This document shows positions 10,690 to 19,430 of a DNA stretch of 64,000 nucleotides, one piece after another. Positions within the stretch are counted from its first letter, which is position 1; each line of letters starts with the position of its first letter. The notes under the pieces are model-generated. The model did no database searches, had not been told where the DNA came from, and was given only the letters and a program-made list of their open reading frames with translations. A program made the translations under genes and the position numbers. Origin of the DNA: Thamnidium elegans (taxonomy: Eukaryota; Mucoromycota; Mucoromycetes; Mucorales; Mucoraceae); NCBI GenBank assembly GCA_025201345.1, contig JAIXMG010000001.1, positions 868,001-932,000 of the forward strand. Direction: 5' to 3'.

Positions 10690-11613
10690 TTAAACCAATT
10701 TTTCTATCAAAGTTATAAAGTTATCAATCGATGTTTTCTTTATGCTATTAAATGTGTATAAAGGAAAAACAAAATTACTATTAGATACTTTTTTATTATT
10801 ATATATTTTAGAATTAATTTCTAAATTTTTCATGAACCTTGATTTATTTTTATCATAAATTTCATAAATATCATTAATATAATTGTCATCAATTTGGCTA
10901 TTACTGTATTTTATATATATATCATTAAATAATTTTAATGTATTTCTATTATTTAGTTTTATTTTGTCAAATACACTATCTTGTTTATTCTTATGTATAT
11001 TTAAATTTAGTTTACTTAGTTTATTTATAACTTTTAAATTTTCGTCGTCTTCATTTAATTTATTATACTTTTTTCTTTTTTTATTTGTATAAGTTTTGGG
11101 ATAATTTTCATTACATAATTCTTCTCCCATTTCAACATCACTTAATGTATTTGACTCCTCATATAATTCATCTAATTCATCATCCAAAGTGTTGCTATTA
11201 TCTAATTTATTTTTACATATATTACATATTTTATTATACTCATCTTCGTCATAATTTTCACAATCTTTATTTTTACATATATCAGGACAAATACATCCAT
11301 TTTCATTAATTTCAAATCCACAATCTTCGCATATATTATTATTATTATTATCGTCAATATTAAAATCTAATGTATTTTCTATATTTGTGTTCTTGCTAAT
11401 ATGATTATATTCTTCATCTTTGTTTTCTTTTGTTTCATAATATATTTCTCGGGAGCACTTATTCTCTATGGTTTCATTATTTTTATTTAAATTTTTATAG
11501 AATACATTTTCTTTTTTTAATGTATTAACTCTTAATTCTAATTTTTTTATTTTTAGTATCAAATATAAATATTTTGATTTTTTAATATTAAAATATAAAT
11601 TATCTTTATTCAT
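10690..11613 (-). CDS. Merlin-element accessory protein, acidic and Cys-rich (copy 1)
   Basis: 307 aa, no family recognised. It starts 30 nt after the stop of the transposase fragment on the same strand, so the two could be expressed from one message. Visible parts: a Lys-rich N-terminal coiled-coil-like segment (KIKKLELRVNTLKKEN), a Cys cluster ICEDCGFEINENGCICPDIC followed by C-x4-C and CNICKNK (~95..140, a probable metal-binding fold), an acidic stretch, and a conserved C-terminal block (NRNTLKLFNDIYIK, KSRFMKNLEI, VFPLYTFNSIKKTSIDNF). A diverged but fully open paralogue lies at 32945..33820 in the same position relative to the element. Conservation of all blocks suggests selection on the protein. 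Function unknown; an element-encoded partner of the transposase is inference. Confidence 0.8.
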   Translation of the reverse strand: MNKDNLYFNIKKSKYLYLILKIKKLELRVNTLKKENVFYKNLNKNNETIENKCSREIYYETKENKDEEYNHISKNTNIENTLDFNIDDNNNNNICEDCGFEINENGCICPDICKNKDCENYDEDEYNKICNICKNKLDNSNTLDDELDELYEESNTLSDVEMGEELCNENYPKTYTNKKRKKYNKLNEDDENLKVINKLSKLNLNIHKNKQDSVFDKIKLNNRNTLKLFNDIYIKYSNSQIDDNYINDIYEIYDKNKSRFMKNLEINSKIYNNKKVSNSNFVFPLYTFNSIKKTSIDNFITLIEKLV

Positions 11614-11643
11614 TTATTTTTTTATTATACGTAAATTCAATTT

Positions 11644-12255
11644 TTAATCTTTTAAAAAGTTTTTCCAAATATTATATTCTCTATTCTTTTTTCTCCATTG
11701 ATATTCCCTTAAATATAAGACTATGTCCTTTTTATTTCTATTTCTTGGTATAATACTTTGCTTTAGTCCATTCCATGTTCCTTCTATTGTATTTGTATGG
11801 ACTCCTGTAACCGGATCTTTAAAATGTTTTTTATGATTAACTGTTTTATGTTTATATCCTATTTTACTTAAATTATTATACCCTTTCCAACAATCTGTAT
11901 ATATTGTAGTACCTTTCTTAATGTATTTTTCTATTATTTCATTAATATTTTCTATATTTCTTTCTTCAATAGGTTCTAAAAATATTTTTTTATTTTCATT
12001 TTTAACTTTATTCTTTAATCTACTTCTTTGTATACCTCCAATAACCCATGCACCTTCTACACTATGTCCTTTATTATATTTTCTCTTCGCTATTTTAGTT
12101 TCATCGATTTCAACAATTTCATTTCTTCCTCCTATTTTATTTCTTGGCTTAATAAGTTGCTTATCTTTTATGTACTTTCTAAATAATTTACTATATCTAC
12201 TTACTGTATTTTTATCAATTTGTAAACTTGAACTTATAAAAGACGAAGGAGCTTT
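11644..12255 (-). pseudogene. Merlin/ISXO2-like DDE transposase, 5'-truncated (copy 1)
   Basis: 203 codons without a stop, ending TAA at 11644..11646. The DDE core of the IS1595/ISXO2-like fold is complete: VEIDETKIAKRKYNKGHS (D51 of the fragment), GTTIYTDCWKGYNNL (D121) and GVHTNTIEGTWNGLK (E158), then SIIPRNRNKKD and YQWRKKNR. The N-terminus is missing because the 5' LTR of gypsy element A starts at 12256, directly in the reading frame. The lost part is not found on A's far side, where element B begins. The enzyme would cut and paste the Merlin element. Very AT-rich codon use, the same as its accessory ORF and unlike the GC-richer Merlin genes at 33.9 and 55.1 kb. Confidence 0.88.
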
Positions 12256-12752
12256 TGTTGAGGATGCTTATACCATAGTCACTTATATCATTATATAATA
12301 CCGAATATATATCTTTTTTATACATACGTATATCTTTATGTAAATACTTGTAAATAAGACTAGCATGATTGTCCCACATTACTTCACCAAGATTTAATAT
12401 TACAGTTGTAAGCAGCATATGTTTATTTTTCATTATCATTTATTATTATCTTATTAATAGTTTAACATGACAAGAGTATATCTTACCTTGCATGAATATA
12501 ATAATTCTATATCAAGTGAAACTTAATCCAATGGTTACATATCTATCTCAGCTATCAAGAGTAATCCTTTATCCTGTCTCACACTGATCCAATAATATGA
12601 TCGGGAAATCTTTCTAGAAAAAAGAATAACTTGATCGAAATCAATAGAATAATTCAGTAACGAGTAATATAATGTAATTGGTATCAGGAACTTTCCATTA
12701 TGATTTATATCCTTGTCTTTACTAGATATGTCAATGATATGAATGATACCCA
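12256..12752 (+). repeat. 5' LTR of gypsy element A
   Basis: 497 bp, TGTTGAGGATGC to GATACCCA (TG..CA). No difference from the 3' LTR was seen by eye. It interrupts the Merlin transposase at its left border. Direct repeats of the target were not found outside the two LTRs. Confidence 0.9.
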
Positions 12753-12927
12753 TGTTATAATTATCGATACCAAAATACTATAAATATAGGTTGAACTTTA
12801 GTTTAATCATCTTTGTCTTTTTCTTGAAATAAAAAACCCTATACAAAGTTTTCACAATACTTGTATTGTCTTCCCTTCTTTTACCTTATTATCCCCGTTC
12901 TAAACATTTTTTATTGTGAATTACAAA
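12753..12927 (+). other. Leader of element A
   Basis: 175 nt between the LTR and the favoured gag start. The bases next to the LTR (TTATAATTATCGATACC) do not begin with TGG, so no standard tRNA primer site is evident. Confidence 0.4.
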
Positions 12928-15900
12928 ATGGCTCCTACTGTTGACAACGTAACTTCTCCTATGGTTTTGGCTACCACTCCTACGGATCCCTCTTTAAATG
13001 GTGATGCTATCCAATCCCCTAATAATGGTAATGCGTTGGCGGGAACTCCTTTGGTAAATAACTTTAATGGTGAATCCGCATCCAGCATCCAAGGTGGTGA
13101 TTTCCCAACGTTATTCGGTGATGCAGGTATGCCACCTTCAGTACCAGCTGTAGGTATTGATGAGTCGATCCTGCAAGGAAACCTAGCCAGTTTGAGCTCA
13201 GAGTTCCAAGTGCAAGTGCAAGCTTTCGCAGTAGCCCGGCAAGCAGGAGATGAAGCGGGCGCTGATGAAGCATTGCGTCGAATGGAACGCATCAAAAGAC
13301 AGGTAAAAGCGTTGAAAGAATGCAGTTCCATATTTGGTACCGCTACTGGGCAACCTGAGAGTAGCACCAGAAATGCAGGTTTAACCCTTTCCCATCGTGA
13401 CCTACCCAAGTTCCAATTGTCTACTTGTGTGCGTCTCCCATTCCCCAATGAAGAGACGTTCGAAAGCGTAGAACACTTCCTAGTTAGATTTGAGAATATA
13501 ATTAAAGGTTCTGCGTATCGGGATATTGAGCTCGTGTGGAGAAAGTTTTTGCCTCTCTGTTTACCTTATAGTGATCACGCCTGGATTGAAAATGAGTTAA
13601 GTAAATGTCGTAACTGGTCCGAGGCTCGTTCATTATTTAAAGAACATCACGGTTCGAATTTGGCAACTCGTCATTACACGGACATGGTTTTTACTATGCA
13701 AATGGGTCCAAGAGAATCAATCAGTGATTACTCTAAACGTTTCCTCCAAGCGGTTTATAATGCTGGTCTTCCCAGTAACGATCCTCGTATTGCTGATCGG
13801 TTCTTGGCTTCGTTGACATTACCTGTTCAAACCTTGATCAGAGTAACGGTGGCTCGAGTTGGTCGTAACAAAAACACAAATAACGAGTGCTGGACGGTTG
13901 AGTATATCACACAGGTTGGTCGTGATATCTTGGGTGACGATGCTTCTGCTTATAGAGAAGCAACTGCCTTAATTCCAGGTGCGAACAGATCTCCTCAATT
14001 GGTGAATCGCGATGGTGGTCATGGCAACTCTAATGGTAATGGTGATGGAGTGAGTAAAACTTTCAAAAAGAAACCAAAGTTTTTGAATAAGGTTACAAAA
14101 AATTATTTTTGTAAACACCACGGCAAGAATGGAACCCACGATTCTAAGGACTGCTTTTCTTTGAAAAAGCAAGACAAGACGACCACTGGTAATGCTTGTT
14201 ACAAGTGCAAGAAACCATGGCATAAGGGTCACAGATGTGAGAATAACAGCAACAAGCAAGTGTTGGCTGTTGTTAAAAGTGATGATCGAAGTTCCTCAGA
14301 AAATAAAAATGAGAAAAATGAAGAGAACTTGATGGAAGAAGCCACTTCCATGATGGAAGATTTGAGCTATAACTGTAAGTATCCAAATACAGAGAAGAAT
14401 GAGGGTAAAGATATGTTCAATTTACTAACCCCAATCATGATAGAGAACCATAAACTCATGGGTCGTATAGACACCGGTAGTGATATTAGTTTTATAGATG
14501 CAAATATATTTTATAATAATTTAAAATTAAATAAAATAAATAAAGTCAATGGTTCCTTTCAATTTTTGTCTGATAAAAGTAATGTTTCTCGTATTGGTAC
14601 TTCAGATCCTTTGAATATTAAGTATATAAATGGAATTGGTTTTAAACATAGTTTTGAAATAATTAAATTTAATTCAGGCTTTGACTTCGACGTTTTACTT
14701 GGAAAAGATATTTTGCCTAAGCTTAATATTGCTTTAACTGGTGTAGCACATCGCCTTGATAAAAAATCAAGTGTAGATAGCACTATTTACGAAGAAGATC
14801 AAATCTTTAAAAACACTAATATAGAAGCAGTTACAGAACATGAGCCTGATAACTCTCCTGCCGGTACTCCTGAGCAGAGAAAAGAATTCTTTGAAGCCAT
14901 AAGCGATGTATTAAAGGAAAATCAAGCAATTCCAATTACATCTTATTGTACTTTACCCGAGTCAATTGTCACGCTTCCTACTAAAGAAGGTGCAACAGCA
15001 TATCGACGTCAATACCCTATTCCCGCAGCACTTGTACCTGTTTTAGATAAACAAATTGAGTCTTGGCTGAAGGATTCTGTAATTAAAAAATGCAGAATGA
15101 ATACATCATTTAACAATCCTCTACTTTTAGTTCCTAAGAAAAATAAGTTAGGAGAGATTGTTAGTCATCGAGTATGCTTGGATGTACGCTTATTAAATAA
15201 TTTATTGCCACCTGCGTTTCAATATCCTATTCCTTTGATAAGAGATATTTTTAATAATTTGCAGGGCAAGAAGGTATTTTCGACAATTGATCTTTCAAAT
15301 GCTTACCATCGATTTAAGGTAGCACCAGAAGACACTCATAAATTAACGTTTACCCATGGTGGTAATCAGTATTCATTTATTCGTGCACCTTTCGGGATTA
15401 AAACCCTAACATCTCAATTCCAGAAATGTCTCAGTATACTTTTTGATGGTATGACATGTGTGCAACACTTTGTTGATGATTGCATAGTAGCAAGTGACTC
15501 TTTTGAAGAGCATGCTGAAGATGTGAAAAAAGTACTTGAGAAATTAACAGCTGTAAATTTAATTGTCAATCCCGACAAATCGGTTTGGTTCCAACATAGC
15601 GTAAGACTTTTAGGATTTAACATATCACCTAAAGGCATCAAAATTGATAAAAATAAATTAACTACAGTAGCAAATTGGAAACAACCAACTTCATATAAAC
15701 ATATCCAACAATTCATGGGACTAATTAATTTCTTTCGAGAATTTATTCCATGTATTGCAAAGGTTGCCGAACCCATCACCCGTTTGAGTCATGCTAAGAA
15801 CGTGAGTGAGTTATGGGGAGAAGAGCAGACCGCAAGTTTTGACGCTCTAAAAAATATTTTGCAGTCAAATTTAGTATTAAGTTACCCTGATTTAAATAAG

Positions 15901-17877
15901 AAATTTTATGTCGCCACTGATGCTTCCTTGTATGGTGTCTCAGGTGTCCTGTTCCAGAAGGATGAATTGCAGCGAGACAAGTATATTAGCTTCGTTTCTG
16001 CATCGTTAAGTCCCTCACAGCGCAACTGGAGTACAACCAAAAGAGAACTATATGCGATAGTTATGTCATTGAAAAAATTTCATAAATATTTATATGGCAG
16101 ACATTTCCAAATTTTTACCGATCATAAGGCCCTGATCTATCTCAATCATCAGAAGATCATGAATCCAATGATGATTGGATGGGCAGAGACTCTTTTATCA
16201 TACGATTTCACCGTGGTACATATTCCTGGTGTGTTAAATCGTTTACCTGATATTCTTTCTCGACTTTATGAACCTATTGAAGAGTTCCAAAGTCTGGGAG
16301 AGGATAGGGATCGGTATAAAAACATCGAAAAAGTAGTTGTAAGAAAAAAGAAATTTAGCAGAGATAAAAAATTAAACATTCTCGCTACTAAATTAATTGA
16401 AAATAAAAAAGAAATTTTAGATTACATGTGTCCTCCAGAAGAAGAGAGAGATGCAATATTAAAAGAAACACATCAATGCGGCCATATGGGCTACCAGGCA
16501 CTTGTCAGAGACATTCATAGTCGAGGCATGCACTGGACAAACATTTATTCAGAAGCAAAAGACTTAGTAAAGTCTTGCAAGGAATGCGCCAGGCATGTAA
16601 TTTTTAAGCGCGGGTTCCATCCCTTAACTAATATAGTTGCAACGGATGTATTTAATCACGTAGCAATGGACCTGGCAGGACCACTACCACGCAGCAGTTC
16701 AGGCGCAATTTATTTATTAGTAGTAGTGGATGTATGTACAAAATATGTTATATTACGACCTTTACCAAACAAAGAGTCAGTAACAGTAGCAAAAGAATTA
16801 ATAAGGATTTTTGGCGATTACGGATTTCCTAAGATTTTACAATCCGATAATGGCACTGAATTCCGAAATCAAGTCTTGGCACATATAACAGCAAACCTTG
16901 GAATAGATAGACGCTATTCTACTGTTTACCATCCCCAGGCGAATGGAATTTGCGAAGCACATGTAAAAATATCTATAAATACCTTAAGAAAGATGATCCA
17001 ATCCAATGGTAGAGATTGGGATCACTATATACCAATCGTCCAACTATGTATGAATCGAGTAGTAAAAACTAAGTTGATGACTTCGCCATTTTCGCTGATG
17101 TTTGCAAGAAGAGTTGCTATGCCAGACGATTATGAAAATAAAAATATACCTATTCCCCATGATACCATGACGATAGATCAACTTGAAGATCGCATAAAAT
17201 ATATGGAGGAAATTGTATTCCCAGCCATAAATGAAAGAGCAAGAAAAATTAATGAGGAATACGCTAAAAAATATAATAAGAAAAATATCATGGTGGATAT
17301 ACCTGTAGGTGCTCATGTCATGGTAAGACTTGACCGTAGGGCAGGAAAACTTGCACCTATTTATGAAGGACCCTATACAGTCGTAAGACGTAACCAAGGA
17401 GGTTCATATGAATTAAAAGATGAGCAGAATGAGTTGTTACATAGAAACTATACGCCATCTGAATTAAAAATAGTCAACATTGATGAGTCAAGTATAGAGG
17501 ATGAATACTTTGAGATCGAAGACATAAGAGATCACAGAGGTCCTCCTGGTAACAGAGAATACCTTGTGAAATGGCTCTCTTATGGCGAAAGAGAAAATAC
17601 ATGGCAGAAGGCCGGTGATTTCTCCGATCCTACAGTCATTGACAAATACTGGAAGAAATATGATGAACTAAAACGTCGCGAAAAAGTGAGAACTGCTGAA
17701 GAAAATAAGTTAGATTCCACTAAAAATAATAATAAGGAAAAAGTACCTTCCGTACCTAAATTGAGTAATGAGAAGAGTAATGCGACAGTAACGAAAGTTC
17801 CAAGTAAGAAAAGAGAACTTCCTACCACTTTGAGTAGAGAAGAGAGACTGTTAAAAAGAAGAGCTGTAATGAAATAA
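12916..17877 (+). CDS. Gag-Pol polyprotein of Ty3/gypsy chromovirus-type element A
   Basis: One open frame of 1,653 codons. The second ATG (12928, context CAAAATGG) looks the better start. Order: gag (~130..345); variant zinc motif CKHHGKNGTHDSKDC (~399) and CYKCKKPWHKGHRC (~427); aspartic protease RIDTGSD (D519); reverse transcriptase with VCLDVRLLNN, STIDLSNAYHRFKV and FVDD (852..855); RNase H (FYVATDAS, TKRELYAIV, TDHKAL); integrase zinc region HQCGHMGYQAL to CKECAR (~1186..1230); DDE core AMDLAGP, LQSDNGTEF, HPQANGICEAH (D~1252, D~1311, E~1347); and a C-terminal chromodomain, EIEDIRDHRG to EYLVKWLSYGERENTW (~1531..1590). No frameshift or stop. With LTRs that look identical, this is a young and possibly active copy. 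It would copy itself by reverse transcription in cytoplasmic particles. Confidence 0.96.
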   Translation: MNYKMAPTVDNVTSPMVLATTPTDPSLNGDAIQSPNNGNALAGTPLVNNFNGESASSIQGGDFPTLFGDAGMPPSVPAVGIDESILQGNLASLSSEFQVQVQAFAVARQAGDEAGADEALRRMERIKRQVKALKECSSIFGTATGQPESSTRNAGLTLSHRDLPKFQLSTCVRLPFPNEETFESVEHFLVRFENIIKGSAYRDIELVWRKFLPLCLPYSDHAWIENELSKCRNWSEARSLFKEHHGSNLATRHYTDMVFTMQMGPRESISDYSKRFLQAVYNAGLPSNDPRIADRFLASLTLPVQTLIRVTVARVGRNKNTNNECWTVEYITQVGRDILGDDASAYREATALIPGANRSPQLVNRDGGHGNSNGNGDGVSKTFKKKPKFLNKVTKNYFCKHHGKNGTHDSKDCFSLKKQDKTTTGNACYKCKKPWHKGHRCENNSNKQVLAVVKSDDRSSSENKNEKNEENLMEEATSMMEDLSYNCKYPNTEKNEGKDMFNLLTPIMIENHKLMGRIDTGSDISFIDANIFYNNLKLNKINKVNGSFQFLSDKSNVSRIGTSDPLNIKYINGIGFKHSFEIIKFNSGFDFDVLLGKDILPKLNIALTGVAHRLDKKSSVDSTIYEEDQIFKNTNIEAVTEHEPDNSPAGTPEQRKEFFEAISDVLKENQAIPITSYCTLPESIVTLPTKEGATAYRRQYPIPAALVPVLDKQIESWLKDSVIKKCRMNTSFNNPLLLVPKKNKLGEIVSHRVCLDVRLLNNLLPPAFQYPIPLIRDIFNNLQGKKVFSTIDLSNAYHRFKVAPEDTHKLTFTHGGNQYSFIRAPFGIKTLTSQFQKCLSILFDGMTCVQHFVDDCIVASDSFEEHAEDVKKVLEKLTAVNLIVNPDKSVWFQHSVRLLGFNISPKGIKIDKNKLTTVANWKQPTSYKHIQQFMGLINFFREFIPCIAKVAEPITRLSHAKNVSELWGEEQTASFDALKNILQSNLVLSYPDLNKKFYVATDASLYGVSGVLFQKDELQRDKYISFVSASLSPSQRNWSTTKRELYAIVMSLKKFHKYLYGRHFQIFTDHKALIYLNHQKIMNPMMIGWAETLLSYDFTVVHIPGVLNRLPDILSRLYEPIEEFQSLGEDRDRYKNIEKVVVRKKKFSRDKKLNILATKLIENKKEILDYMCPPEEERDAILKETHQCGHMGYQALVRDIHSRGMHWTNIYSEAKDLVKSCKECARHVIFKRGFHPLTNIVATDVFNHVAMDLAGPLPRSSSGAIYLLVVVDVCTKYVILRPLPNKESVTVAKELIRIFGDYGFPKILQSDNGTEFRNQVLAHITANLGIDRRYSTVYHPQANGICEAHVKISINTLRKMIQSNGRDWDHYIPIVQLCMNRVVKTKLMTSPFSLMFARRVAMPDDYENKNIPIPHDTMTIDQLEDRIKYMEEIVFPAINERARKINEEYAKKYNKKNIMVDIPVGAHVMVRLDRRAGKLAPIYEGPYTVVRRNQGGSYELKDEQNELLHRNYTPSELKIVNIDESSIEDEYFEIEDIRDHRGPPGNREYLVKWLSYGERENTWQKAGDFSDPTVIDKYWKKYDELKRREKVRTAEENKLDSTKNNNKEKVPSVPKLSNEKSNATVTKVPSKKRELPTTLSREERLLKRRAVMK

Positions 17878-18094
17878 GAACAAGAGTTGTATATACAAAA
17901 AAAAAAAAAAAAAAAAAAAAAAATAATAATAATAACAATAATAATAAGACAACCTTGTACTATTGTGCCGCGTTTGCAGTCACATTAATGCTCTGTAGAT
18001 AAAGGTACATTGAAGTTGAATTGGTGGTACCGTGAGATTAAGTATTAAATGACATCTTTGTCGATGCAACGTACGTTGATCTGGGAGAGGATAA
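17878..18094 (+). other. 3' untranslated region of element A with A27 tract and polypurine tract
   Basis: An uninterrupted A27 run (17897..17923) is followed by AAT repeats. Directly before the 3' LTR, CTGGGAGAGGATAA (18081..18094) is a polypurine tract, the plus-strand primer. Element B has the same arrangement, GGCGGGGGATAA before TG. Confidence 0.75.
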
Positions 18095-18591
18095 TGTTGA
18101 GGATGCTTATACCATAGTCACTTATATCATTATATAATACCGAATATATATCTTTTTTATACATACGTATATCTTTATGTAAATACTTGTAAATAAGACT
18201 AGCATGATTGTCCCACATTACTTCACCAAGATTTAATATTACAGTTGTAAGCAGCATATGTTTATTTTTCATTATCATTTATTATTATCTTATTAATAGT
18301 TTAACATGACAAGAGTATATCTTACCTTGCATGAATATAATAATTCTATATCAAGTGAAACTTAATCCAATGGTTACATATCTATCTCAGCTATCAAGAG
18401 TAATCCTTTATCCTGTCTCACACTGATCCAATAATATGATCGGGAAATCTTTCTAGAAAAAAGAATAACTTGATCGAAATCAATAGAATAATTCAGTAAC
18501 GAGTAATATAATGTAATTGGTATCAGGAACTTTCCATTATGATTTATATCCTTGTCTTTACTAGATATGTCAATGATATGAATGATACCCA
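18095..18591 (+). repeat. 3' LTR of gypsy element A
   Basis: 497 bp, same length and apparently the same sequence as 12256..12752. Two bases later the LTR of element B begins, so the original right flank of A is not preserved next to it. Confidence 0.9.
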
Positions 18592-18593
18592 TG

Positions 18594-18995
18594 TGAAATA
18601 TACAATAGAAAATAAGTCCTTTAGAGTATTGATAAAAGTCTTAGTTGTGATTGTTTTTATTTTAGATGAAAAAGAAGGATGTATTTATACTAAAGGGGTT
18701 ATACAATTAGCCATTCTAATTGTAGAGTAATAAAAGTCAGTTTTAAATATCATAAGTATTATGGTTAATCCTTATTGATAATCCGATTGGTTTAAGCATT
18801 TATGCGCATTGTGTTTAATTGGTAGTTCTTATTATTAAATGGCAGTTGCCCTGTCATTGATAATAATAATGGATGATTGCTTAGGATAATTCTATATTGT
18901 ATTATTAATCGTCTATGTTTAATAATGTTTAGTTTTGATGTGCTATATCGTAATAATAACGAAGATGAAGAGGGATATATAGTCTGTATATATCA
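18594..18995 (-). repeat. 3' LTR of gypsy element B
   Basis: 402 bp, TGAAATATAC to GTATATATCA on the plus strand. It aligns with 24575..24958 but carries substitutions and an 18-bp block the other copy lacks (around GCTTAGGATAATTC), so B is older than A. Confidence 0.85.
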
Positions 18996-19430
18996 TTATC
19001 CCCCGCCAAATGGAGGCAACATTTTTTGAGTAGTAGATTTTTCGCATGAAAATACTGAGATCAATTTGTGAGAAAAATTTGGATCTATTTTTTTTTATGT
19101 GTAACCAACCAGCATATGAGCGGATCATAGTGAGAAATATAAAAGATTATCAGAATAGAGCAGGTGCTATTGTTGACGTGAATCGTGACATAACTTTGTT
19201 GAATAAGGGGAAGAGAGAGAGAGAGAGAGAAAAAAAAAGAATTGCTTTTTAAGAACAAAAAAATTCTAAAATATAAATCTTGAAAAAAAAAAAAAAAAAA
19301 AATGTATGTTTTTGTAATGTATAATAGAGAAGAGAGAAATAATATAATGCAGGAATGAACTATCTGAAAAACCCTTATAAAAAAACCTCGTGAGGAAAAA
19401 TAATAAGTATTGAAGGGAAAAGATATATCA
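18996..19430 (-). other. 3' untranslated region of element B
   Basis: 435 bp between the pol stop and the 3' LTR. On the minus strand it ends in the purine-rich GGCGGGGGATAA at the LTR border. It also contains an A18-type run (~19284..19301) and a GA-dinucleotide run (~19213..19230). No ORF of note. Confidence 0.6.

Noticed and set aside
12215..12439. 74-aa minus-strand ORF over the LTR A start
   Set aside because: It fuses LTR sequence to the last Merlin codons; the LTR part recurs at 18045..18278 without the fusion.
12535..12753. 72-aa ORF starting MGIIHIIDISSK
   Set aside because: Lies wholly in the LTR and recurs in both LTRs because these are the same sequence; no sign of a gene.
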